Shown here: positions 1-6,779 of the stretch, in pieces
Layout: each line of letters begins with the position of its first letter
How positions within the stretch are numbered: the stretch's first letter is position 1
Source: CAYNQN01 sp964530525
Lineage (GTDB): Bacteria > Actinomycetota > Acidimicrobiia > Acidimicrobiales > Acidimicrobilacustridaceae
Direction of reading: 5' to 3'
NCBI GenBank assembly: GCA_964530525.1
Contig: CAZHBH010000045.1
Span: 1-17,901, forward strand
Length of the DNA stretch: 17,901 nucleotides
Program-made: the position numbers and the translations under genes
Notes under the pieces: generated by a model
The model's database searches: none
Told to the model about the DNA's origin: nothing
What the model saw: only the letters and a program-made list of their open reading frames with translations

Positions 1-351
1 ATGGGCCTCTCCGGTGGCCAGCAGCAGCGGCTCTGCATCGCTCGGACCATCGCCGTGGAGCCCGAGGTGGTCCTGATGGACGAGCCGTGCTCGGCCCTCG
101 ACCCGATCGCGACCGCCCGCATCGAGGACCTGATGCACGGCCTCAAGTCGGAGTACACGATCATCATCGTCACCCACAACATGCAGCAGGCCGCCCGGGT
201 GAGCGACCGCACCGCGTTCTTCACCACCGAGGTCAACCCCGAGAGCGACACGCGCACAGGGTTGCTGGTGGAGTACGACATGACCGAGCAGATCTTCTCG
301 AACCCGGCCGACGAGCGGACGGAGAACTACGTCACCGGCCGTTTCGGCTAG
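1..351 (+). CDS. pstB: Phosphate ABC transporter ATP-binding protein PstB, C-terminal part (5' truncated by window)
   Basis: PstB is the cytoplasmic ATPase of the PstSCAB high-affinity phosphate importer. The 116 residues visible start just before the ABC signature LSGGQQQR (residues 3-10). Walker B follows (VVLMDE, 23-28), then the D-loop SALDP and the switch His (H59 in VTHNMQQA). The PstB-typical ending ENYVTGRFG is present. Walker A and the Q-loop must lie upstream of base 1, so the Met at base 1 is an internal residue, not the start. Compared with my recollection of E. coli PstB there is extra sequence around residues 75-95, which I recall as usual in actinobacterial versions. phoU begins 13 bases after the stop, so the two are very probably co-transcribed, with pstS/C/A expected upstream. 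The family assignment is secure; only the 5' end is unseen. Confidence 0.96.
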   Translation: MGLSGGQQQRLCIARTIAVEPEVVLMDEPCSALDPIATARIEDLMHGLKSEYTIIIVTHNMQQAARVSDRTAFFTTEVNPESDTRTGLLVEYDMTEQIFSNPADERTENYVTGRFG

Positions 352-364
352 CAGGGAGAACCGC

Positions 365-1171
365 ATGCAGGAGCAACGCAGGACCTTCCACGAGGAGCTC
401 GACAAGATCCGCGACGGGATCGTGCGCCTCGCCGCCATGGCCACCGAGCTCATCCCGCGGGGAACCGAGGTGCTCTTGGGCAACGACCTCGTCGGCGCCC
501 AACGGCTCATAGAGGACGACGACGCCATCGACGACCTCTCGGTTGAGATCGAGGACAACTGCTACAACGTGCTGGCCCTCCAGCAGCCCATGGCCGGCGA
601 CCTGCGATCGATCGTGACGGCGGTCAGGCTGGTGTCGGAGATCGAGCGCTCGGCCGATCTCATGGTGAACGTCGCCAAGGGGGCGCGGCGCATCTATCCC
701 AACGAGCTGCCGCCTGGGCTGCGCGGGCTCATAGAGCGGATGAGCGAGGAGGCCTCGCGCCTGTACAAGCTGGCCATCGACGCCTACGTCGAGCACAACG
801 CCGGCCTCGCGGCAGCGCTCGACGACATGGACGACCACCTCGACCAGATCCACACCGACTACATCGAGGCGATCTTCCAGGCGCACCACGACGGCGCCCT
901 CGAGATCGACGTCGCGGTCCAGCTGGCGCTCGTGGGTCGCTACTACGAGCGCATCGGCGACCACGCGGTCAACATCGGCAACAGGGTGGAGTACATGGTC
1001 ACCGGTTGGCTGCCCGAGCACAGCGGGGCTGCCCGGCACAAGGCCCGCACAGCGGTGAACGACTCGGCCGAACCCTGGACCCGGCCGCAGGCCCCAGCAG
1101 GTCGCGCCGACACCGGAGCCGAAGGCGAGGCGCCTGATCCAGAGGTGGGATCCGACCCAGAGGAGAGCTGA
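365..1171 (+). CDS. phoU: Phosphate transport/signalling regulator PhoU
   Basis: PhoU links the Pst transporter to the phosphate sensor kinase and holds the kinase in its inhibitory state when phosphate is plentiful; it is a peripheral cytoplasmic protein. The 268-residue product has the two tandem PhoU helical bundles (about residues 10-110 and 120-215). Each carries the family's metal-binding E/DxxxD motif: E94-x3-D98 in EIERSADLMVN and E195-x3-D199 in YERIGDHAVN. The protein is about 50 residues longer than a usual PhoU. The extra C-terminal tail (about 220-268) is rich in Pro, Gly, Ala, Asp and Glu and is probably disordered. The ATG follows a purine-rich AGGGAG ribosome site at 353-358. 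It sits between pstB and the kinase gene, whose ATG is 3 bases past this stop, supporting one pstB-phoU-kinase-regulator operon. Confidence 0.96.
   Translation: MQEQRRTFHEELDKIRDGIVRLAAMATELIPRGTEVLLGNDLVGAQRLIEDDDAIDDLSVEIEDNCYNVLALQQPMAGDLRSIVTAVRLVSEIERSADLMVNVAKGARRIYPNELPPGLRGLIERMSEEASRLYKLAIDAYVEHNAGLAAALDDMDDHLDQIHTDYIEAIFQAHHDGALEIDVAVQLALVGRYYERIGDHAVNIGNRVEYMVTGWLPEHSGAARHKARTAVNDSAEPWTRPQAPAGRADTGAEGEAPDPEVGSDPEES
1161..1167 (+). promoter_or_regulatory. Ribosome binding site for the histidine kinase gene
   Basis: AGGAGAG lies inside the 3' end of phoU with 7 bases to the kinase ATG at 1175. It supports that start codon and translational coupling of the two genes. It also contrasts with genes elsewhere in the window, which have a -10 hexamer instead of a ribosome site just before the start. 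Confidence 0.7.
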
Positions 1172-1174
1172 CCG

Positions 1175-2362
1175 ATGATCGTCGCCGTGGCGGCCTCAGC
1201 GCTCGTGGCGGTGTGCGCCCTCGCCGCGCTGGTGGTGGTGAACGGGCGGAGGTCGGCAGCTGCGCGCGAGCAGGAGGAAGCCCGCCGCCTCGTGACGGCA
1301 TCGCAGGCACGGGCCGCCGAGGCGGAGATCCACGGCTCTCGACTGGCGCAGGCACTCGACTCGATCCCCTCGGGCGTCGTGGTGGTGGACGAGACGGGAG
1401 CGGTGGTGCTGCGCAACGCCGTGGCGCAGGACTTCGCCTCGGCGCGCCACTCCGAGGCCCTGGTGGGGGCCGAGCTCGACGAGCTCGTCTCGGACGCCAT
1501 GAGGTCGAGGCGGGGGTCGCGCACCATCGATCTCTTCGGTCCGCCCCGGCGCACCCTGGTGCTCACGGCGTTGCCCCTCCCCTCCGAGCGCGGGGTCGGG
1601 GCGCTGGGGATCATCGAGGACATCTCGGAGCTCCGACACCTCGAGGCTGTGCGGCGGGACTTCGTGGCGAACATAAGCCACGAGCTACGCACGCCCGTGG
1701 GGGCGCTGGGCCTGCTCGCCGAGACGCTCGTCAGCGAGGACGACCCAGAGGTCGCCGCACGGCTGGCCACCCGGATAGGGGTCGAGGCGTTCCGCGTCTC
1801 GCGCACCATCGACGAGCTCTTGGAGCTGAGCCGGATGGAGAGCGGGGAGGTGCCCGATCGATCTGCAGTGCCGGTAGAGCAGGTGCTCCAGGAGGCGGTG
1901 GAGCGCATAAGGCCTGCGGCCGACCAGCTCGGAACGGCCATCCGCCTGGGCGAGGTGCCGGTTCGGTTGGCCGTGCTCGGCGATCGGCTCCAGCTCGTGT
2001 CGGCCGTCTACAACCTGCTGGACAACGCGGTGAAGTACTCCGATGGCTCGTCGGTGGTGGAGGTGCGGGTGGCCGACGAGGGCGCGTCGGTCTCGATAGC
2101 GGTGGAGGACCACGGGATAGGCATCCCGGCTCGCGACATCGACCGGGTCTTCGAGCGCTTCTACCGTGTCGACCAGGGCCGCAGCCGCGACACCGGTGGC
2201 ACCGGCCTGGGGCTGGCGATCGTGCGACACGTGGTGGGCAACCACGAGGGAGAGGTGAGGGTGGACTCGCGACTGGGGGAGGGCTCCACCTTCACCCTCG
2301 TGCTGCCACAGGCGACCGGAATCGCCACCGAGGAGCGAGCGGAGGGCGAGACGGGTGGCTGA
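1175..2362 (+). CDS. senX3: SenX3/PhoR-type sensor histidine kinase
   Basis: Membrane-bound kinase of the phosphate-responsive two-component pair; it autophosphorylates on His and passes the phosphate to the regulator encoded next. The 395-residue protein has one N-terminal membrane helix (about 2-23) and almost no periplasmic loop. It then has a PAS-like domain (about 58-150), a HisKA domain with the phospho-accepting H169 in NISHELRTP, and a HATPase_c domain. In the latter I see the N box (N280 to N284, NLLDN), G1 box (DHGIGIP, 312-318), F box (FERFYR) and G2 box (GGTGLGL, 341-347). The absence of a large sensor loop fits SenX3/PhoR kinases, which are thought to read phosphate through PhoU and Pst rather than by binding it directly. 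Its 3' end overlaps the response-regulator gene by 8 bases. SenX3 versus PhoR naming is from family resemblance and context. Confidence 0.93.
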   Translation: MIVAVAASALVAVCALAALVVVNGRRSAAAREQEEARRLVTASQARAAEAEIHGSRLAQALDSIPSGVVVVDETGAVVLRNAVAQDFASARHSEALVGAELDELVSDAMRSRRGSRTIDLFGPPRRTLVLTALPLPSERGVGALGIIEDISELRHLEAVRRDFVANISHELRTPVGALGLLAETLVSEDDPEVAARLATRIGVEAFRVSRTIDELLELSRMESGEVPDRSAVPVEQVLQEAVERIRPAADQLGTAIRLGEVPVRLAVLGDRLQLVSAVYNLLDNAVKYSDGSSVVEVRVADEGASVSIAVEDHGIGIPARDIDRVFERFYRVDQGRSRDTGGTGLGLAIVRHVVGNHEGEVRVDSRLGEGSTFTLVLPQATGIATEERAEGETGG

Positions 2363-3068
2363 GTCGACCTCGGTTCTGGTTGTGGAGGACGAGGACTCCT
2401 TCGTGGAGGCGCTGACGGTGGGCCTGCGCCGTGAGGGCTTCGAGGTGTCGGTGGCCCGTGACGGGGCCGAGGCCCTCGAGGTGTTCGACGCCATCCGGCC
2501 CGACCTCGTGCTGCTCGACCTGATGCTTCCGAGGGTGTCGGGTGTGGACGTGTGCCGCCAGATCCGCTCGCGATCCTCGGTGCCGATCATCATGGTCACC
2601 GCGAAGGCCTCCGAGATCGACACCGTGGTGGGGCTGGAGGTGGGCGCCGACGACTACGTGACCAAGCCGTATCGGCTCCGCGAGCTCGTGGCGCGGATGA
2701 GGGCGGTGCTCCGGCGTCGATCGGCACCCGACGACTCGTCGCGGGACGACGTCTCCGAAGCGGTGCTCTCGGTCGGCGACGTAGCGGTCGACCAAGAGCG
2801 CCACGAGGTCGTGGTGCGTGGTTCGCACGTCCGGCTGCCGCTGAAGGAGTTCGAGCTGCTCGCGCTTCTGCTCGCCAACGCCGGGAGGGTCTTGACGCGC
2901 GACACCCTCATAGACCGGGTATGGGGGGCCGACTACGTGGGGGACACCAAGACCCTCGACGTCCACATCAAGCGCCTGCGTGGGAGGGTCGAGGAAGATC
3001 CTGCCCATCCAACGCGGATCGTGACCATCCGCGGGGTCGGCTACAAGTACGAGGTGCCTCGCGCCTGA
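2355..3068 (+). CDS. regX3: RegX3/PhoP-type OmpR-family response regulator
   Basis: DNA-binding response regulator partnered with the overlapping kinase; expected to activate Pho-regulon promoters, including pst, during phosphate starvation. In 237 residues there is a receiver domain with acidic pocket E11-D12, phospho-acceptor D55 (LLDLMLP), T82 and K104 (TKPY). A winged-helix effector domain of the OmpR/PhoB type covers about 135-237 (KEFELLALLLANAGRVLTR, then VHIKRLR and the wing VRGVGYKYE-like ending IRGVGYKYE). All conserved signalling residues are intact. The GTG start lies inside the end of the kinase gene, giving an 8-base overlap and tight translational coupling. It closes the phosphate operon: a hairpin-forming sequence overlaps its stop codon, and the next gene has its own promoter signal. 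Confidence 0.95.
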   Translation: MAESTSVLVVEDEDSFVEALTVGLRREGFEVSVARDGAEALEVFDAIRPDLVLLDLMLPRVSGVDVCRQIRSRSSVPIIMVTAKASEIDTVVGLEVGADDYVTKPYRLRELVARMRAVLRRRSAPDDSSRDDVSEAVLSVGDVAVDQERHEVVVRGSHVRLPLKEFELLALLLANAGRVLTRDTLIDRVWGADYVGDTKTLDVHIKRLRGRVEEDPAHPTRIVTIRGVGYKYEVPRA

Positions 3069-3089
3069 CGGCAGCGCTTCGGCGCCGTC
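3067..3089 (+). terminator. Possible transcription terminator hairpin after the phosphate operon
   Basis: GACGGC (3067-3072) pairs with GCCGTC (3084-3089) as a 6-bp GC-rich stem around an 11-base interior, starting within the TGA stop codon of the response regulator. No U-tract follows, so it may be a weak or Rho-assisted terminator, or simply a chance hairpin in GC-rich DNA. Confidence 0.35.
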
Positions 3090-3147
3090 GTCGGGCGATC
3101 GAGGGGCTCCACCACGGCACGCAGGCTGGGCGCCCACCGCGCTCTCG

Positions 3148-3153
3148 TAGCAT
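3148..3153 (+). promoter_or_regulatory. -10 element of probable leaderless promoter for the MFS gene
   Basis: TAGCAT is followed by 6 bases and then the GTG at 3160. The hexamer fits TANNNT, and its distance would place transcription initiation at or next to the start codon. No convincing -35 hexamer is seen at 17 bases. Confidence 0.55.
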
Positions 3154-3159
3154 GGGACG

Positions 3160-4440
3160 GTGGTCGACCCTCGGCGGCCCTTCGCGCCATCGCCCTTCAC
3201 CCGGCTGGCGCGCGCCCACGCGGCCAGCGCCGGCGGGGACGCGCTGTTCGTCATAGCCCTGGCAGGGTCGGTCTTCTTCTCACTCGACTTCGACGCCGCA
3301 CGCTGGCGGGTGGCCCTCTACCTTGCCCTGACGGTGGCACCGTTCGCGGTGGCGGCGCCGTTCATCGGGCCGGCGCTCGACCGCATCCCGGGTGGGAGGC
3401 GGTGGGTCGTCGTCGGGTCGATGTTCTTGAGGGCGGTCTTCGCCGTGCTCGTCATCCGGCACCTCGATGCCATCTGGTTCTATCCAGAGGCGTTCTTGAT
3501 GCTGGTGTTCGCCAAGGCGTACTCGATCTCCAAGAGCGCCCTGGTCCCTACGACGGTGAGATCAGACGCCGAGCTGGTCAGGGCCAACTCGCGCCTCACG
3601 GTGCTGAGCGGCATCGCCGTGGCCGTGGTGTTCCCCTTCGGGGGGTTGCTGCTGCGATTCGGAGGATCGGGATGGGTGCTCGGCCTATCGGCCGTGATCT
3701 TCGCGGTCGGCGTGGTCCTGGCCTTCCAGCTGCCGCCTGTGAGCGTCGCATCGCAGCCAGAGGGCGAGATGGAGCGAGCGGAGCTGCGCAGCGCCGGGAT
3801 CGTGCTGGCCACCTCGGCCATCGGATCGGTCCGTGCCATCGTGGGCTTCCTCACGTTCATGCTCGCGTTCGCGTTCAAGGACGAGGACGCCTCGCTCTGG
3901 TACCTCGGGGTGGCCGCCGTGTGCGCCCAGGCAGGCGTGTTCGTGGGCGCGATGATCGCTCCCTTCCTGCGCCGCATGGCGCGCGAGCAGACGATCATGG
4001 CTGGCTGCCTCATCTCCGTGGTCCTGGGGGGCGTGGCCGGCGCTCTGGTCGGGGGTCTGGTGGCCGCCGGCGGCGTGGCCCTGCTGGTGGGCACCGCGAG
4101 CAACGCCGCAAAGCAGGCCTTCGACGCCCTCGTCCAGCGTGATGCGCCCGACGCGAACCGGGGCCGGTCGTTCGCAAAGTTCGAGACTCGCTTCCAGCTC
4201 TTCTGGGTGATCGGGGCTCTGATACCGATCGTCGTCCCCATCCCCATGACCTGGGGCTTCCTCGCCATAGCGCTGCTGGCTGCGGTGTCGGCGACCTCCT
4301 ACCTGGTGGGCCAGTCGCAGGTTCGCAAAGGGAAGGTCCCGCAGCGACGCATCCAGCTCCAGCATCGGTCGTGGGGGAGCTTCCTGCGCCGAAGGGCGAA
4401 CGTCCCGCCCGCCCAGGAAGATCCGAGCGGCCTGCCCTAG
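3160..4440 (+). CDS. Major facilitator superfamily-type transporter, substrate unknown
   Basis: A 426-residue integral membrane protein with about 12 predicted hydrophobic helices. Six precede and six follow a hydrophilic stretch near residues 195-210, as in MFS carriers. After helix 2 there is a motif-A-like loop (GPALDRIPGGRR), which supports the MFS assignment and proton- or ion-coupled transport. The C-terminus ends in a basic cytoplasmic tail (about 385-426). I cannot name a substrate; the overall look resembles MFS exporters, but that is only an impression. The GTG start is chosen because a TANNNT hexamer ends 6 bases upstream and no ribosome site is visible. It stands alone between the phosphate operon and a convergent metalloprotease gene, with no sign of co-transcription with either. 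Confidence 0.85.
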   Translation: MVDPRRPFAPSPFTRLARAHAASAGGDALFVIALAGSVFFSLDFDAARWRVALYLALTVAPFAVAAPFIGPALDRIPGGRRWVVVGSMFLRAVFAVLVIRHLDAIWFYPEAFLMLVFAKAYSISKSALVPTTVRSDAELVRANSRLTVLSGIAVAVVFPFGGLLLRFGGSGWVLGLSAVIFAVGVVLAFQLPPVSVASQPEGEMERAELRSAGIVLATSAIGSVRAIVGFLTFMLAFAFKDEDASLWYLGVAAVCAQAGVFVGAMIAPFLRRMAREQTIMAGCLISVVLGGVAGALVGGLVAAGGVALLVGTASNAAKQAFDALVQRDAPDANRGRSFAKFETRFQLFWVIGALIPIVVPIPMTWGFLAIALLAAVSATSYLVGQSQVRKGKVPQRRIQLQHRSWGSFLRRRANVPPAQEDPSGLP

Positions 4441-4444
4441 AGCA

Positions 4445-4459
4445 GGCACCACCGGTGCC
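4445..4459. terminator. Possible bidirectional terminator hairpin between convergent genes
   Basis: GGCACC (4445-4450), a 3-base loop and GGTGCC (4454-4459) form a perfect 6-bp stem in the 77-base gap between the MFS stop (4440) and the metalloprotease stop (4518). It is placed where a shared terminator is expected, but there is no T-tract on either strand. Confidence 0.35.
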
Positions 4460-4517
4460 GAGGAGCCTCACGGCGTGCCGCGGCGCATCGGGCCCCGCCA
4501 CGGTTCTGCGGTCTTCG

Positions 4518-5729
4518 CTAGTGCGGCAGGTCCAGCTCGATGCGGGCGAGCCAGAGGCCGGGGGCGTCCAGCTCCGCAGGGGTGGGAAGGGTTTGGGCCG
4601 ATTCCCAGAGGCGCGGGAGCACGTCCTTGCCGGCGCGCTCCACCACTCCGGCGATGAACTGCTGGCCCCTCTCGTACTGGGTCCGGGTCAGCTCCAGCCC
4701 GAAGAGGCGCTCGACGAAGCGGTCGGCAGGAGCCTCGTCTGCCCGGCGGCGCCGGATGGCCTCCGTGAGCATCCCGTAGCTGCCGATGAGCCCGTTGCCG
4801 ATGTCGTCCATCACGTGGTCGACGTATCCCACCACCGTGGTCACCAGGGCTTGCAGCTGGGGCAGCAGCATGCGCTGGGCGTCGGACTGCACGGCCCCGA
4901 GCATGAGCTCGGGATCGGCGAAGAGCGACTGGAGGTCGAGGTTGGCGGGGTCGGTGATCTCGAGCCCGCTGAGCCGCTCCTCCATGGATCCGGCGTTGGG
5001 CTCGAAGCTCCGGACGTAGGTCTGCAGCAGCTCTTCGAGCCTGGCACGCACGTGCGGCACGCCGAGAACGGCGTGGTGGGTCAGCTCGTGGAGGCACACC
5101 CAGAGCCGAACGTCGTCGGCCGGCAGGCTCCAGGCCTCGCTGAACTCGTCGAGGTTGGCCGGGACCACGAGGATCTCCTCGCCGGTCGGCCGGGGCATGG
5201 GCAGGTCGTACTGGCCGAAGGTCCTCCTGGCCAGGTGTCCCACCAGGCTCCCCGCCGTCATGCCGAGCATCATCGGCCCGACCATCTTCATCAGCGGTGC
5301 CATCCAGAGGGCTTCGCCGTAGCCGTCCGGGTCGTCGTCGTCCTCGTCGTCGACGGGCTTCAACGATCCGGCCAAGGCCTCGACGAGGTCGCGGTGCGCG
5401 TCGAGCGTGCGCGTCGCCCACTGGCTCCGGGTCACGGGGTAGATGGCGGCCGGCTGCCCGTCGACGGTGATGTCCAGGCCGGTCGCCGATGCGACGTGGA
5501 GCTCTGCGACGCGTCCCAGCTCGGTGAGCTTGATCCTCTCGACAGGGTCGACGTTCGGCTCCGGTTCACCTCCGCTGGCTATGGACAGCGCGAGCTGCCG
5601 TGCGGCGTCCCAGCTCACCGGACCCTGGTCGCCGAAGAGCCTCGCCAGGTCTCCGAACATGGGCAGTCCACGGAAGGGGTTGCCCTCGCCGAAGCTCTCG
5701 TCGGGCGGACCGGCTGTCACACCTGGCAT
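4518..5729 (-). CDS. Zinc-dependent metalloprotease, DUF2342 (Zincin_2) family
   Basis: A 403-residue protein with the zincin motif HELTH (H214-E215-x2-H218) in the context CLHELTHHAVLG, where the two His bind zinc and Glu is the catalytic base. The surrounding sequence is typical of the actinobacterial DUF2342 family, which is described as zinc-dependent metalloproteases or F420-biosynthesis-associated hydrolases; no substrate is established. An acidic run (DDEDDDD, about 127-133) precedes a short hydrophobic stretch (about 142-165, rich in Met and Gly). No signal peptide is seen, so a cytoplasmic location is likely. In Mycobacterium a family member lies next to the PDZ-Lon and UPF0182 genes (recollection); both homologues are in this window further downstream. 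The ATG at 5729 is taken, but a TACCAT hexamer ends 7 bases before the in-frame GTG at 5720 (Val4), which would be the start if the gene is leaderless. Confidence 0.88.
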   Translation of the reverse strand: MPGVTAGPPDESFGEGNPFRGLPMFGDLARLFGDQGPVSWDAARQLALSIASGGEPEPNVDPVERIKLTELGRVAELHVASATGLDITVDGQPAAIYPVTRSQWATRTLDAHRDLVEALAGSLKPVDDEDDDDPDGYGEALWMAPLMKMVGPMMLGMTAGSLVGHLARRTFGQYDLPMPRPTGEEILVVPANLDEFSEAWSLPADDVRLWVCLHELTHHAVLGVPHVRARLEELLQTYVRSFEPNAGSMEERLSGLEITDPANLDLQSLFADPELMLGAVQSDAQRMLLPQLQALVTTVVGYVDHVMDDIGNGLIGSYGMLTEAIRRRRADEAPADRFVERLFGLELTRTQYERGQQFIAGVVERAGKDVLPRLWESAQTLPTPAELDAPGLWLARIELDLPH

Positions 5730-5733
5730 GGTA
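5728..5733 (-). promoter_or_regulatory. -10 element of probable leaderless promoter for the DUF2342 gene
   Basis: On the minus strand TACCAT is followed by 7 bases and then an in-frame GTG (5720). The hexamer overlaps the annotated ATG (5729). If it is the promoter, that ATG lies outside the transcript and translation starts at the GTG, shortening the protein by 3 residues. Confidence 0.4.
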
Positions 5734-5804
5734 GGCCCCGTGTCGACGATCGCGGCGTGGGCCGCCACCTGTCCGGGCCGTTCAACGGCGGACCTGCTAG
5801 CGCC

Positions 5805-6779
5805 GTGCTGACCGTCGCGGTCTGGGGGACGACGAGCAAGGTCGGGCGCAGGATCGTCTCGAGGCTGGCCTCGCGCCCCGATGTCCTCACCCGCGCCCTG
5901 GAGGTGCCCACGACCAGCGCGGAGCTGCGGGGCGTGGACGTGCTCGTAGTGGTGGGCCCGGCGCTCGGTCCCGGAGAGCCAGATGTTGACGGCACGGGCA
6001 CGGGGCCCCTGTCGGCCTCGGGGCTGCAGGCGGTGCTCCGAGCGGCCGGCGAGGCCCAGGTGCTCTCGGTGGTGGCCCTGTCGAGTGCCACGGTGTACGG
6101 CGCCAGCGCCGAGAACCCCGTGCCCCTCACCGAGCAGGCCCCGCTTCGCCCTGCTGACGGCTTCGGTCCAGCTGTGTCGCGCGCGGAGCTCGAACGGCAA
6201 CTTGGAGCCTGGCGACTCGAAGTCCCGGGGACGTCGGCCGCGGTGTTGAGGCCTGTCGTGACCGTGGATCGCGCCGACCCCCGCTCGTTCCGGCGATCGG
6301 TGTGGGGGGCGGGTCGCCGGCTCGTCCACGACGACGATCCCCCCATGCAGCTGCTGGACGTGGACGACCTGGCGGCTGCCGTGGAGGTCGCCTGTCGCGA
6401 GCGCCTCGACGGACCCTTCAACGTGGCACCCGACGGGTGGCTGGACGCACCTGATCGCCAGGAGCTGTCGGGAGGGATGCTCCCGTTGCCCGGTGCTCTC
6501 GGGCGCCGCCTCCGCCGGCGCAGGCTCGGCTCCGTGGCGGGGGTAGCGCCGTACCTGGCGCACCCCTGGGTGGTGGCGAACGACCGGCTGAAGGCGGCCG
6601 GCTGGGAACCCACGGCGAGCACCGAGGAGCTGATGGTGGTCGTGCGCGGGCGTCGGCCCCTGGGGGCTCGCACCCGCCAGGAGGCATCGCTGGTGGCAGC
6701 CGGGGCGGTCTTGGCGGTGCTGGCAGCCGGCGCTGTCTGGCTCGTCCGCCGGCTGCGCTCGGCGCGGCGGGGCGCCTAG
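5805..6779 (+). CDS. Membrane-anchored NAD-dependent epimerase/SDR-like protein, catalytic motif degenerate
   Basis: A 324-residue extended-SDR-like protein. The N-terminus has a Rossmann strand and glycine loop (VAVWGTTSKVG, G8 and G14), then a strand ending in SSATVYG (about 93-99) and the extended-SDR stretch MQLLDVDDLAAAV (181-193). The usual YxxxK catalytic pair is not present: at the expected SK-like site (GPAVSRAELE, 121-130) Tyr is replaced by Pro122 and Lys by Arg126. The middle Gly of the dinucleotide loop is also missing. It may therefore bind a nucleotide or sugar-nucleotide without oxidoreductase activity. A C-terminal hydrophobic helix (about 296-314) followed by an Arg-rich tail suggests a tail anchor in the membrane. 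The GTG start is set where homology-like sequence begins; the frame stays open upstream but there only mirrors the opposite-strand metalloprotease. Confidence 0.78.
   Translation: MLTVAVWGTTSKVGRRIVSRLASRPDVLTRALEVPTTSAELRGVDVLVVVGPALGPGEPDVDGTGTGPLSASGLQAVLRAAGEAQVLSVVALSSATVYGASAENPVPLTEQAPLRPADGFGPAVSRAELERQLGAWRLEVPGTSAAVLRPVVTVDRADPRSFRRSVWGAGRRLVHDDDPPMQLLDVDDLAAAVEVACRERLDGPFNVAPDGWLDAPDRQELSGGMLPLPGALGRRLRRRRLGSVAGVAPYLAHPWVVANDRLKAAGWEPTASTEELMVVVRGRRPLGARTRQEASLVAAGAVLAVLAAGAVWLVRRLRSARRGA

Noticed and set aside
4371..5804. Upstream extension of the SDR-like gene to an ATG at 4371
   Set aside because: This part is antisense to the DUF2342 protease, reads as His/Gly/Val-rich shadow sequence and overlaps the MFS gene end. 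Rossmann-like sequence begins only at the GTG at 5805.
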